In this document: positions 15,213 through 25,191 of the stretch, piece by piece
Layout of the letters: every line of letters begins with the position of its first letter
Position numbering within the stretch: position 1 is the first letter of the stretch
From: a virus
DNA length: 32,077 nucleotides
Virus record (IMG/VR): IMGVR_UViG_3300017767_000061
Span: 1 to 32,077 of that record
Strand: one strand, 5' to 3'
Notes under the pieces: model-generated
Told to the model about the DNA's origin: nothing
What the model saw: the letters and a program-made list of their open reading frames with translations, nothing else
The model's database searches: none
Made by a program: the position numbers and the translations under genes

Positions 15213-17975
15213 ATGGCAGCAACAGAAAAAATTCAAATAAGGTTTGAAGCTACAGGAGCTAAAAATATACAAAACGCTCTTAATGCAGTTTGGTTAGCAC
15301 AAACACGACTTACAAAATCCCAAAAAAAATACGAACAAGCATTAAGGGGCTTAAACGATAAGCAAAAAGCAACTTTAGACAGCATGTTTGCTATACAAGG
15401 AGCTACAAGAAACACTTCTAGTTCATTCTCTGTATTAAGGTCTAAGATGTTGCTTGCATCTTTTGCAGCAGGAATTGTTACTAAAGCTTTTGTTAGCCAA
15501 GTAGAAGCTTTTGCTAAGCAAGAAGAGAGTGTTCAAAGACTTGCAAGTGTTTACGGAATTGATACTGCGTTAGCTTTAGATAAGTTTTCATCAGAAATGC
15601 AAAATGCTTCGACTTTTGGAGATGAGTTAATTAATGTTGTTCTAGCTCAAGTAGGTGCTTTTGGTGCTAATGTAGAGCAAGCAAAAGAATTAACAAAAGC
15701 TACTATAGATTTAGCCGCAGGTATGGGATTAGATTTAAATAGTGCTGCTTTATTAGTTGCTAAGTCTTTTGGAAGTGCAACTAATGCTTTAAGTAGGTAT
15801 GATATAAATTTAAAATCTACTATGACTAGGGAAGAAAAAGCAGCAGCAATAGTAGAACAAGTATCAGAAAAATACGGAGGATTAGCAGCACAATTAGCTG
15901 CAACTACATCAGGTCAGTTAGCACAAGCTAGAAATGCTTTTGGAGACCTTGGAGAAAATATTGGTGCTGTGTTAGCTCCTTTTGTTTTAAAAGCAGCAAA
16001 AGCTTTAAAAGTTTTTTCAGAAATGCTAACCCCTAAAAGACTAACAATGGTTGCTTCAAGTGTACTTGCTTTAGGTACTGCTTACACTATTGTAGCAATA
16101 AAAACTCAACTTGCTAAAGAAGCAGGATTAGCTTATGTAATACAACAAAAAGCTATAGTTGTATGGAATTTAGGAGTTGCAGGTAGTATAAATAAAATTA
16201 CAATGGCTATGGCAAGAAATCCTTATACAGCTTTAGCTGTAGCTGCTGCTGCTTTACTTCCTATTGTATTAGATTTATTTGGTGCTTTTTCAGATAGTAA
16301 TTATATATTAGATGAAAATGGTAATAAAATTAAAAAAATTACTGAGGAACAAAAAAAGCTTATAGAAGCACAAGCAGAATCAGAAAAAAAACTTACAAAA
16401 CAATTAAAACTATTAAACGCTAAAACTGAATTAGATAAATTTAGAATAGAACAAGGAAGAGAACTTTCTAGCATAGAAAGAAATTTATTTTTAGCTATAC
16501 AAGATAAAAACGACCAACTTCAAAGAGAAAAAGATTTACAAACTTTTATAAATGGTATATATGACGGAACTATAGAAAGACAAAAAGAAATTCTTGAAGG
16601 AAGAAGAAAAGAAACACTAGCATTGAAACAGGAAGCTGAAGGTAGGCTTGAAGTTTTAACATCAGCAGATACGTCTACTTTTCAGAATGCTAAGGAAGAG
16701 ATAGACGCATTTAGCGAAGCAATGGTAGGTATAGACTCTGATATTTCTTGGGCAAATTTTGATATCTTTAATTTAGTTTTAGGAGAGCTGACAGATGGAA
16801 CGGCTGTTTTTGCTCATGAATATCAATTACTTAATAAAGAACAACAAAAATTAGTTAATGACAATATAGAAGTTTTTACAAAAGCTATACCAATATACGA
16901 AAAAAATATTTCAACACAAACTGATAGCACAATAGAGCAAAAAGAATTAAACAAAGAAATAGCTAAATATCAAATTGTTATAGATGAAACAAAAGGTAAG
17001 CTTGCAACTCTTGTAACAGATGAAGAAAGATACACTAACAACATAATAAAACAAAGAGACAGTTTAAAGCAAACAACAAAAGAAACAATGTTTGGAACTG
17101 CTGTAAGAGTTAAGCTAACAGAAGTTAGAAAAGCTGAAGTAAAAATATTAGAAGATAAACTTGAACTAGACAAAGATGAAAGAGCAGAAATAATGAAGTA
17201 TGCTCAAGAAATAGACGATTTAAATGCAAAACTTGAAAGAAGAAAAGAAATAGAAGCAGGCATACAAGAGTTGCAATCGGTTGCGTCTAAGTTTTTTGAC
17301 ATTAGAAGACAAATGTCTGAAGCATCTATCAACGCTAGAAGAGAAGAAGCAGACGCAGAAATAGCAGAAATAGATAGAGTTTTAGATAGAGAATTAGAAT
17401 CTTTAAGGGCTTCATTTGAATTTAGAAAAGCTAACGATAAAAAGAAAAAAGAAATGGAAGATAAGTTTGTTAGAGACGCTGACAAACAAAGACAAGAAGT
17501 TAAAGATAAAGCAAACGAAGATATGTTAGCTGCTTTTAAAATAAAACAAAAAATGGATGCTGCTGAAGTTGTTATGAGTACAGCTAACGCAGTTATGAAA
17601 ACTTTATCTAACGGAAGGGGTTGGTTTAGTTGGGGCTTAGCAGCTATGACAGTAGCAATGGGTGCAAAACAACGTCAGTTAATTATGTCTCAAAAGCCTC
17701 CCAAGATGGAAGATGGCGGTTTAGTTGGAGGAAAGAGACATTCTCAAGGTGGAACTATGATTGAAGCAGAGAGAGGAGAATTTATAGTCAGTAGAAAAGG
17801 TGTTCAAGCTACAGGATTAGAAGCATTAAACAGGCTAAATTCAGGTCAAAACTCAGGACAAGGAACTTCAGTTATTATTAATAACCCTATCTTATCAAGT
17901 GATGTAGTAGAAGATGAATTAATTCCTCAGATTAAAGAAGCACTTAGAAAAGGTGCTGACATAGGAATAGGCTAA
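15213..17975 (+). CDS. tail tape measure protein
   Basis: 920 residues, the length ruler of the tail; at about 0.15 nm per residue this predicts a tail near 140 nm. N-terminal coiled coil (IQNALNAVWLAQTRLTKSQK), then an Ala/Leu-rich helical domain, then two hydrophobic segments near residues 279-298 (VASSVLALGTAYTIVAI) and 336-358 (YTALAVAAAALLPIVLDLFG), then long coiled coils with many Lys/Glu (about 370-760). A Gly-rich segment near 830-860 (MEDGGLVGGKRHSQGG, ERGEFIVS) is a hallmark of many tape measures. Members are injected with the DNA and the hydrophobic spans may cross the inner membrane. The stop overlaps the next start. Confidence 0.92.
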   Translation: MAATEKIQIRFEATGAKNIQNALNAVWLAQTRLTKSQKKYEQALRGLNDKQKATLDSMFAIQGATRNTSSSFSVLRSKMLLASFAAGIVTKAFVSQVEAFAKQEESVQRLASVYGIDTALALDKFSSEMQNASTFGDELINVVLAQVGAFGANVEQAKELTKATIDLAAGMGLDLNSAALLVAKSFGSATNALSRYDINLKSTMTREEKAAAIVEQVSEKYGGLAAQLAATTSGQLAQARNAFGDLGENIGAVLAPFVLKAAKALKVFSEMLTPKRLTMVASSVLALGTAYTIVAIKTQLAKEAGLAYVIQQKAIVVWNLGVAGSINKITMAMARNPYTALAVAAAALLPIVLDLFGAFSDSNYILDENGNKIKKITEEQKKLIEAQAESEKKLTKQLKLLNAKTELDKFRIEQGRELSSIERNLFLAIQDKNDQLQREKDLQTFINGIYDGTIERQKEILEGRRKETLALKQEAEGRLEVLTSADTSTFQNAKEEIDAFSEAMVGIDSDISWANFDIFNLVLGELTDGTAVFAHEYQLLNKEQQKLVNDNIEVFTKAIPIYEKNISTQTDSTIEQKELNKEIAKYQIVIDETKGKLATLVTDEERYTNNIIKQRDSLKQTTKETMFGTAVRVKLTEVRKAEVKILEDKLELDKDERAEIMKYAQEIDDLNAKLERRKEIEAGIQELQSVASKFFDIRRQMSEASINARREEADAEIAEIDRVLDRELESLRASFEFRKANDKKKKEMEDKFVRDADKQRQEVKDKANEDMLAAFKIKQKMDAAEVVMSTANAVMKTLSNGRGWFSWGLAAMTVAMGAKQRQLIMSQKPPKMEDGGLVGGKRHSQGGTMIEAERGEFIVSRKGVQATGLEALNRLNSGQNSGQGTSVIINNPILSSDVVEDELIPQIKEALRKGADIGIG

Positions 17976-20900
17976 TGATAAATTTAGATGACTACCCAAA
18001 ATTTAAAGCAGATATATCAGGGAATACTACCAATATACATCCTGTATTAATTATAAAATCTGACTCAGATAACATTCCTGATATATACTTGTCTAGCATA
18101 AATGAAACAATGCAAGGAGTTGTAACTGAAACTACAGGAAGTGGTATGTTTCAACAAACCGAAACTTGGACTGAAACTATAAAGTTTTATCAAGTTGATT
18201 TAAAAATGCCATCCTTTAGAGAATCTATAGATTTAGAATCTAAAAAACTTAAAACTAATTCAGTAAACGTAACTATTTCTAACTTTTTAAATTTTAGTGA
18301 TTTGTTTTCATATTCAAATTATTATAATAGACAAGTAGATATTTATTGGAAGTCTCCTTCTTGTTCTGTATTGGAAGATTGTTTTCCTGTATATAAAGGA
18401 ATAATTAAAAGAATTTCTCATGATAATAAAATAGTAAATATTTCTATAGAAGATTTAACAGAAGGAGCAATACATACTGAAATTCCTATTAGCACAATCT
18501 CTAAAACAGAAGCTTACAATAAAAATTATGTAAACAAAACAATTCCAATGTGCTATGGTAACGTAGAAAAAGCTCCTGCTGTTCTTTGGAAAAATTCAGA
18601 GAATGACACAGATGAAGTAAAATATATCAATGTAATAACTGATAGATACGATTTGTCATTAGTAGGATTAGATGATGAGCACTCAGGTCATAATGCTAAC
18701 GGTACAGATTCTTACACACAAACAACAAGCCCTTTATCTATTTATACTTCAAATTATTTATGGATTCCTAGGGAATACACACATACAAATTTCGTTGGGG
18801 ATTCTTACCCTGACACAAATCAATGGAACATACATGATGGAAAAATAAGGATTATTAAAAAATTTAAAAATGAGTCTATAGAAAATGCTTTAGCTGAAAA
18901 TGTTGCACAGGTTGTTATAAACAGAAATGCTACAACAGCTACAATTCTAGAAGGTTATCATTCTATTGACGGGATTATATATAATTATTGGGGGTCTTCA
19001 GATTCAATAACTATAGATAATTTACATAATTTAGTAAATGTAGATGGTGTTAAATTTCATGGTAATACAGAAATAAATAATTGGAATATATGTTCTACCA
19101 TACCTATTCAAGAAGATTCTAGTTATTCGTATTTGCTTGATGATTATGGTTGGATACAATTACAAAACTTTTATGACCAAGACCCATCAACGCCTACAAT
19201 GAAAAGATTTAGAAGAGACACTCATGTAACATGCCCTTCTGCAGGAAGAATAAATAATGGTGGTCACTACTCATCCTTCTTAACTTATTTTAACAGCCCT
19301 ACTCCTTTACTTGAAGATAATAATAGAACTAATTATGGAAATCTTGTTGGTAATATAAGAAAACATCTTAGAGAATTTAACAGAGATACTGTTGAAATAA
19401 TTACCTTGCCTGATTCTAAAAAAATTTATGATTATTTTGTTTTATACATAACTGATAATTATCCTGAATTATTAAGCCAAATACTTCCTTGGGAGTCAGG
19501 AGCCCATCAATGGACAGCACATCATGAAGACGGTAGGATTTTTCATAACATGTTTAAAATTGAAATGGAAAGAAATAATACAAATCCAAATGGATTTGCT
19601 TATATTTTATTTGGAGAAAATGCTTTTGGAGATACAATATTTGATGGATACCATACAACAACAATGCATTGTCAGTACGATAAAAGAACAAATTCTTCTG
19701 ACCATACTACAGCATACAGAGCATATCAAGGCGAAACTTATACTGCGGGACAACAATTTTTTATAGACAACGCACAAGCTCCTAATAACGGTTATTATGA
19801 TGTTGCGAAAGTAAGCAATACAGGTATTTATGAATCTATAAATGTAGAGTTTTGGTATTTAATTAACACATACTCAGGAAGGCAATATGGAAATCCTGAC
19901 AATGACATTCCTAGGTTTCATATAACGGGTGTAAAATCTGCAAGTCAAAATTCAATATATCTTAGAAATGAAGATTCAGGTGGTTTATTACTAAGTTATT
20001 CGTATATGTATCCTTATCTTTCAAATTATCATGCTTCTTGGAATGGAGTAAGTGAAAATATTTGGGAAAACACAGGAGATTCGGGAGGTTATAATAAATA
20101 CAATGATAATTATAGTACAGAAGCAGGTGATGGATATGTTGGTTATCATGAAAATTTATTAAAAAGAAATCTTTATTTTGTTAATATGACTGCCCCTTTA
20201 TATGGTCTCGACCCTGAAGTTATAGGAAGCGTTGTAGATGTTGCCTATCCTTGGTATTATCCAAATTCAACACCTAATTACGAACATGATACTTATTATA
20301 ATCTTACTGATGGTAGAAATAGTTATCATAGGCAAGACAATTATACGGATTGGAGCAACACCGATACAACAGCAGATTTATGGGATTGGAATGGTTTTTA
20401 TTCTAATGAAATGAATTATTGGGTACATATAATAGGAGATAATGAAAAATTAAACACGCATGATGATTACCACCTTCCAAGAGGGTATTTAATTCCAACA
20501 AAACAATATAATGTTGTGCCTGAAGAAATAATAGATGATGTAGCTTACAATACAGCTCATTTTGTAGGTTCTGACTTTACTAGAGAAGGAGCTTTAACAA
20601 CGGATTCAAATTTTGTTCGTATATCTGCATTCAATAATGATGATGACACACCGATTGACAACAGAATGGCTGTAGTTTTTTCTTTAGAAGAATCAGGAGT
20701 TGTTGATTATGTTGAGGGAACAGGAACAACTGAATTTTTAGGAAAATTCTCATGCACAAGCTACGAAAATGGAACAATCGGAGATAATTCTAATTCTGAA
20801 TTTAATGTTTCTTTTTTTGAATGTGATTTTGATGAAGACTCAGGAAGTAATAATTATATTAATTTTTTAAATAGCATAGGAGTTGGAAATTTACTAACAG

Positions 20901-22846
20901 TAAACCTTGCTAGCAATGATAACACTTGGGGAGAGCAAGAAATTTTATTTGAATCTAACGAAGTGCTTGAAGATGTTGAAGGCTTCATAACTGCAAACCC
21001 TGTTCATTCTACAAATTGGAGCAATCCTTCTAACTTTAATGCAGCAAGTTTAAGGTTCTCATGCATTAACGAAGGCGTAGCTAGTATTAAAACTAAATTA
21101 TATTCATTAGGTGTAAAACATATAGTAGACATAGATAATATATTTGAAAAACAATTTTTTGTAAATTCAAGTGGAAGACTATCAGGAGCTCCAAACCCCT
21201 TGTTTATAATAAGAGATATAATAGAAACAGAGCTTAACGTTAGCTCAAATTATGATGAAGAAAATTTTAATAGAATCGTAGGAGAAATTTCATCTAATTG
21301 GAATTTAGCATTTTCAATAACTGAAAAAACAAATTCTAAAAAATTAATTGAAGAAATTGCTAAAAGCACTCCTCTTCTTCCATATTTTAAAACTACAGAA
21401 AAAGGTTCTTCTTTATCTTTTATTCATATTAAAAATTCATATAATAGTTTTGATGTGAACGAAATTATAAAATCTAAAGATATAATAGATTTTAAATTTA
21501 CAAGAACAAAAATTGAAAAAATAAAGGCTATGGTCAGAGTTCATTATGGCTTTGATTATGGAAGTAAAAATTATAAAAAAGTTACAAATTACAGAGATGC
21601 TTATGATTTGTACGGAAATAAAGATATGGGAAGAGAAAATTCTTACTCAAAAAGTTATTTAGGTTTAAATCCTGATATAGAAGCAGATTCTATATTAAAT
21701 TTTGAAACCCCTTATATAAGAGATTTAAGTGTAGCTAACAGGCTAAGAGATAGGCTAGTAGCATATAATTGTAATCAACATAATATTGCTTCTTTCAAAG
21801 TTCCATTAAAGTATGTTCATTTACAGGTGGGAGATATAATAGGCTTTAATCAATTAATTAACAAAACAAAAATGTTTGGAGAAGATTACGCATTACCTAC
21901 GTTAGAAGTTTTTTCTCTTAGAAGGTATATGAGAAACGGACAAGAGATATATCCTTGTTTTATTATCACTTCTATAAATAAAAATACAAAAAGTATATCT
22001 ATAGAATGTGAACAGCTTCACAATTTAACACCTACAACAGGAATATTAGAGACAGGAAATGGAGATTTAAGTAGAGCGGGAAATTCTCCTTCTATAAATG
22101 AATTTAGCAAATTTGAAGATTTTTTACTTGGGTATGACAGTTATATAACAGAAGGTCAAATTAAAAACTTAGACATGAACTTTGATGGACTTATTAATTT
22201 TTCTGACCTTTCAGAATATATTAATTTTTGGGATATAAATATAGAGCAAGATGCTGAAGAAGAAGAAGTGGAATATGCTACTTATATAGACAATACTGCA
22301 AGTAACTATCTAGGAGAGATGACTTTAGAACATAGTTTGGAAGGATACACAGTAAGTAGTGGTTTAGCAAGTACGCCTGATAATCTTCCAAATGTTACCG
22401 AAATAGGAATACTTCATGGTTCTATGACTCCCAATACTGACCACCAATTACAGGTATTGGAACAAGGATTTATTCAAATTAGCTCGACATCTTGGCAAAT
22501 AGGCTTAGACCAATTAATTCCTACTCAGAATGAATATGAAGGTGAATATTACACATCATATTGGTTACCATCTGAAGAAATTTTTGGAGCTAAACTATAT
22601 ATACAAGTAGGAACAGAGTGGATGCAGGTTGGTCATATAAGAAGGCTAGTACTGAATGATAATGTAAGCGTACTATATGAGCTTGAAATTCATTCACCTA
22701 CAGAAAGAGGTATTTTTACAGACTCTGATGATTTAGAAAATTATGATTCAAATGCAACTCCTCCGTATGTTCATAGTATAGGAGAAGGTGTAAAAGTATA
22801 TATTGGGAAGCCCGTTTTTGTAAACACAATTATAGAGGAAGATTAG
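17975..22846 (+). CDS. giant tail-tip / host-attachment protein with dockerin-like loop
   Basis: 1623 residues, the largest gene here. The first 210 residues (VDLKMPSFRESIDLESKKLK, VFPVYKGIIKRISHD-like strands, and the IPMCYGNVEKAPAVLW segment) resemble the beginning of tail hub proteins of marine siphoviruses. Residues about 210-1020 are Asn/Tyr/Asp-rich and divergent, consistent with host-facing insertions. Residues about 1060-1370 return to a hub-like pattern (LKYVHLQVGDIIGFNQ, CFIITSINKNTKSISIECEQ). At 1400-1412 lies DMNFDGLINFSDL, matching the calcium loop of dockerin type I/EF-hand motifs. The last 190 residues form another domain (LYIQVGTEWMQVGHIRRLVL). The start overlaps the tape-measure stop (TAATG). 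Role: central tip and probable receptor binding. Confidence 0.75.
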   Translation: MINLDDYPKFKADISGNTTNIHPVLIIKSDSDNIPDIYLSSINETMQGVVTETTGSGMFQQTETWTETIKFYQVDLKMPSFRESIDLESKKLKTNSVNVTISNFLNFSDLFSYSNYYNRQVDIYWKSPSCSVLEDCFPVYKGIIKRISHDNKIVNISIEDLTEGAIHTEIPISTISKTEAYNKNYVNKTIPMCYGNVEKAPAVLWKNSENDTDEVKYINVITDRYDLSLVGLDDEHSGHNANGTDSYTQTTSPLSIYTSNYLWIPREYTHTNFVGDSYPDTNQWNIHDGKIRIIKKFKNESIENALAENVAQVVINRNATTATILEGYHSIDGIIYNYWGSSDSITIDNLHNLVNVDGVKFHGNTEINNWNICSTIPIQEDSSYSYLLDDYGWIQLQNFYDQDPSTPTMKRFRRDTHVTCPSAGRINNGGHYSSFLTYFNSPTPLLEDNNRTNYGNLVGNIRKHLREFNRDTVEIITLPDSKKIYDYFVLYITDNYPELLSQILPWESGAHQWTAHHEDGRIFHNMFKIEMERNNTNPNGFAYILFGENAFGDTIFDGYHTTTMHCQYDKRTNSSDHTTAYRAYQGETYTAGQQFFIDNAQAPNNGYYDVAKVSNTGIYESINVEFWYLINTYSGRQYGNPDNDIPRFHITGVKSASQNSIYLRNEDSGGLLLSYSYMYPYLSNYHASWNGVSENIWENTGDSGGYNKYNDNYSTEAGDGYVGYHENLLKRNLYFVNMTAPLYGLDPEVIGSVVDVAYPWYYPNSTPNYEHDTYYNLTDGRNSYHRQDNYTDWSNTDTTADLWDWNGFYSNEMNYWVHIIGDNEKLNTHDDYHLPRGYLIPTKQYNVVPEEIIDDVAYNTAHFVGSDFTREGALTTDSNFVRISAFNNDDDTPIDNRMAVVFSLEESGVVDYVEGTGTTEFLGKFSCTSYENGTIGDNSNSEFNVSFFECDFDEDSGSNNYINFLNSIGVGNLLTVNLASNDNTWGEQEILFESNEVLEDVEGFITANPVHSTNWSNPSNFNAASLRFSCINEGVASIKTKLYSLGVKHIVDIDNIFEKQFFVNSSGRLSGAPNPLFIIRDIIETELNVSSNYDEENFNRIVGEISSNWNLAFSITEKTNSKKLIEEIAKSTPLLPYFKTTEKGSSLSFIHIKNSYNSFDVNEIIKSKDIIDFKFTRTKIEKIKAMVRVHYGFDYGSKNYKKVTNYRDAYDLYGNKDMGRENSYSKSYLGLNPDIEADSILNFETPYIRDLSVANRLRDRLVAYNCNQHNIASFKVPLKYVHLQVGDIIGFNQLINKTKMFGEDYALPTLEVFSLRRYMRNGQEIYPCFIITSINKNTKSISIECEQLHNLTPTTGILETGNGDLSRAGNSPSINEFSKFEDFLLGYDSYITEGQIKNLDMNFDGLINFSDLSEYINFWDINIEQDAEEEEVEYATYIDNTASNYLGEMTLEHSLEGYTVSSGLASTPDNLPNVTEIGILHGSMTPNTDHQLQVLEQGFIQISSTSWQIGLDQLIPTQNEYEGEYYTSYWLPSEEIFGAKLYIQVGTEWMQVGHIRRLVLNDNVSVLYELEIHSPTERGIFTDSDDLENYDSNATPPYVHSIGEGVKVYIGKPVFVNTIIEED

Positions 22847-22847
22847 A

Positions 22848-23519
22848 ATGTCTTTACTTTTAAAACGAATAAAAAAATACAAGGAAAAATACAAAAATAT
22901 ACCTATTGAAAATTCAGGAGAAATTGAAGTTTGCAATAAAGATGGATACAACTATTTATATTTAAGTTCAAATTGTATTTTTAAAATGCTGTCTTTAAAA
23001 TTTAATGGTAAAATTAGAGGAATAATTACTCCTGAAAATACAAATCTAATTATAAGAAATAAAAATGGAAATATTATTATAACAAACCTTAATAAAGAAA
23101 GAATAGAAAACGGTATATTGTGTTATTTTACAGGTTCTTTAAGTAAAATTTATCATGCAAAAATGTATAAATGGAGTGGTGCTTCAGAAATGATAAAAAT
23201 TAAAAAATACGACACAGAAAAAATAAAAGATAACGAAAATGTTTTTAGTGCCAACTCTGAAATTATGCAAGATTATTATACAAGAGAAAATAAAATACAA
23301 GATATTGATATGATTTCAAAAATTGAAAAGAAAAAAAACAGTAATGTTGTAGAAAATTTAACAACAAAAAAAACAGAATTTTTACTAAATAATAAAATAT
23401 ATAAAGGCAGTTATCATTACCACCCTAATTCTAAAAAATTTATGACAGGTGCAATACATACAAGTAAATCATTGGAATTAACTAAAATAAACAAAAGGAG
23501 GAATAAAAATGGCTTATAG
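22848..23519 (+). CDS. distal tail protein, unassigned (223 aa)
   Basis: Lys/Asn/Ile-rich protein, more basic than its neighbours, starting MSLLLKRIKKYKEKYKNIPI. The middle holds beta strands (CIFKMLSLKFNGKIRGIITP) and a charged linker (about 125-175). The last 50 residues include YKGSYHYHPNSKKFMTGAIHT, a compact His-containing motif that recurs, in my experience, in tail genes of uncultured marine phages. It is located between the giant tip protein and another structural gene, and overlaps the latter by 11 nt. No catalytic function is claimed. Confidence 0.6.
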   Translation: MSLLLKRIKKYKEKYKNIPIENSGEIEVCNKDGYNYLYLSSNCIFKMLSLKFNGKIRGIITPENTNLIIRNKNGNIIITNLNKERIENGILCYFTGSLSKIYHAKMYKWSGASEMIKIKKYDTEKIKDNENVFSANSEIMQDYYTRENKIQDIDMISKIEKKKNSNVVENLTTKKTEFLLNNKIYKGSYHYHPNSKKFMTGAIHTSKSLELTKINKRRNKNGL

Positions 23520-24609
23520 TAATGTTGGAACACCTGTTTTTTACATAGACAATTATCTTTATCATAAAACAGTAAGTGGTTATACACTAGGAGGAGGGAC
23601 TTCTTCTTGGGGTGCAGGAGAGCTAACAGAGTCGTATCATGGTCTTGATTGTGCTAACCAAAAAGATTTAATGAATCCATATTCTTTTGACATGCCTGTA
23701 GATTTTTCTGATTACAATTTTTCAGGTTCAGAAAACATGTCTTTTTATTTAGCTTTTTTAAATCACTCATTGAGAGAAACCGAAATATCACAAGCAGGGG
23801 CTTATAATGCAGATATATTTGTAGAAGATACTCCAATAGATGAGCTTAACCCTACAGATGTTTTTAATTTTGGAATATCAGGAACTTCAATATTGCCTCG
23901 AAACGGAAGCTCTATTTTAACCTCAAATGAGGTAACAGGTAAAAATATTGAAATTTCTCTTTCAGCAAACGAGGTTACGGATTTAATAAGTTCTTTTAAA
24001 TTAGGTAGCATTAGCTGTGGAATTAAATATAAAATGCCTTACTCTCCTGACTTAAATGTTAATATGTCTATAGATTTTGACGGAATTACAAATATGTCTA
24101 CTTCAGGTGGAAACACTATATCAAATATAAATTATTCAGGAGCTCCACTTTGGTATTCATATTTATCAGATAATAGTACAATAGTAGGTACAAATCAATT
24201 TGAAACATGGGAAGACAGCACAGATGTACAATTCGGAGCTAGAAGAAACGGAAGAAAAACTTGGACTCTTTCATTTTCTTTTATAGCTGATAATGATTTG
24301 TTTTCTTCAAATCAAAGAGCTACTAAATACACAAACCACCCAAGTGATTCTACCTACGAAGATAACGATTTATCTACAGGTGAACAAAGCGAAGATAATG
24401 ATTTTGCTTATAATATTGAAACAGATGATTCATTCTATGCACAAGTATGGAATAAAACATTAGGTGGAGGATTGCCTTTTATATTTCAACCTGACAGTAA
24501 CAATAATGATGACTTCTATATATGTAGGTTTGATAGCAACACTCTCTCAGTTGAGCAAGTTGCGTACAAAGCTTACAATATGTCTGTTACTATAGTGGAA
24601 TCTTGGTAA
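23509..24609 (+). CDS. distal tail structural protein (366 aa)
   Basis: Begins MAYSNVGTPVFYIDNYLYHK with a strong AGGAGG ribosome site placed inside the end of the preceding gene. It is rich in Ser/Asn/Asp/Tyr with beta-type alternation (RKTWTLSFSFIADNDLFSSN; LPFIFQPDSNNNDDFYICRF). The last 60 residues resemble those of distal-tail or tip proteins that insert a domain before the final strands (FDSNTLSVEQVAYKAYNMSV). It is the last plus-strand gene; its stop is only 2 nt from the stop of the convergent minus-strand operon. Confidence 0.65.
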   Translation: MAYSNVGTPVFYIDNYLYHKTVSGYTLGGGTSSWGAGELTESYHGLDCANQKDLMNPYSFDMPVDFSDYNFSGSENMSFYLAFLNHSLRETEISQAGAYNADIFVEDTPIDELNPTDVFNFGISGTSILPRNGSSILTSNEVTGKNIEISLSANEVTDLISSFKLGSISCGIKYKMPYSPDLNVNMSIDFDGITNMSTSGGNTISNINYSGAPLWYSYLSDNSTIVGTNQFETWEDSTDVQFGARRNGRKTWTLSFSFIADNDLFSSNQRATKYTNHPSDSTYEDNDLSTGEQSEDNDFAYNIETDDSFYAQVWNKTLGGGLPFIFQPDSNNNDDFYICRFDSNTLSVEQVAYKAYNMSVTIVESW

Positions 24610-24611
24610 GC

Positions 24612-25007
24612 TTACAGTTCGTTTTTTATAACTTCAGAGATAGGTATGAGAGCTAACAAACTTAAGTTGTCATCTCCTCCCATTACAAGCCTGCCTTTTT
24701 TCTCAGATATTATGTGTTTTACTTTTCTTTTAAGCACGCTAACAGGGAATATAAACGAAAATTTCATTTTGTCGTCTTTAGACAATACATGTATCCACCA
24801 CTTTGCGTCTGTAACGGAAAGACCCGAAGGTCTACCTTTATATTTTATCTCTATAGCAATATTACCTGTTTCAACCCATTTATCTCTTTCGGTTTTAACT
24901 TCTATAGAGCCTTTATCTTCAAAGATAGACCTAACAACTTCTTCGTTAGCATTTCCAAACTTTAAATCTATATCAAAGTTCTTTTCTTTATAATTAGTTA
25001 AAGGCAT
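24612..25007 (-). CDS. PD-(D/E)xK-type nuclease-like protein (131 aa)
   Basis: Residues about 20-60 hold the signature GNANEEVVRSIFEDKGSIEV, then ERDKWVETGNIAIEIKYKGR, then PSGLS. The Glu in EEVV, the Asp in RDKW and the E-x-K in IEIKY fit the active-site order of restriction endonuclease-like folds, and the T-G-N-I-A-I-E...G-x-P-S-G pattern is common in a phage family of presumed DNA-processing nucleases. It is the last gene of the leftward early operon, with another such nuclease two genes upstream. The likely role is resolution or trimming of replication intermediates. There is no terminator between it and the convergent tail gene. Confidence 0.7.
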   Translation of the reverse strand: MPLTNYKEKNFDIDLKFGNANEEVVRSIFEDKGSIEVKTERDKWVETGNIAIEIKYKGRPSGLSVTDAKWWIHVLSKDDKMKFSFIFPVSVLKRKVKHIISEKKGRLVMGGDDNLSLLALIPISEVIKNEL

Positions 25008-25008
25008 A

Positions 25009-25182
25009 CTATGACCAAAAACTTTTATATAACTTCAATGCTTCAGACTTTTTTCTTGCATGTTTTTTCGATTGTATATTTCTGCACGTTCTACACAGTT
25101 TTCTATATCCTCCTACTGAGTATTTTATTCTTTCTGTTCCTTCTATTTTCTTTTTGCATTTATTGCAGATTAGTTCATTCAT
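25009..25182 (-). CDS. small zinc-ribbon-like protein (57 aa)
   Basis: Starts MNELICNKCKKKIEGTERIK and has two C-x-x-C pairs, C6/C9 and C30/C33, as in zinc ribbons. The C-terminal half is strongly basic (CRNIQSKKHARKKSEALKL). An AAGGAG site with good spacing precedes the ATG, and its stop lies one base before the next start. A compact nucleic-acid-binding role is likely. Unlike an HNH endonuclease it has no visible catalytic His-Asn-His set. Confidence 0.75.
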   Translation of the reverse strand: MNELICNKCKKKIEGTERIKYSVGGYRKLCRTCRNIQSKKHARKKSEALKLYKSFWS

Positions 25183-25191
25183 ATATACTCC

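Noticed and set aside
22848-23519. JAMM/MPN metalloprotease (HYHP motif) in the 223-aa tail protein
   Set aside because: The required upstream Glu and downstream Ser/Asp spacing are not seen, and there is no adjacent NlpC/P60 domain.
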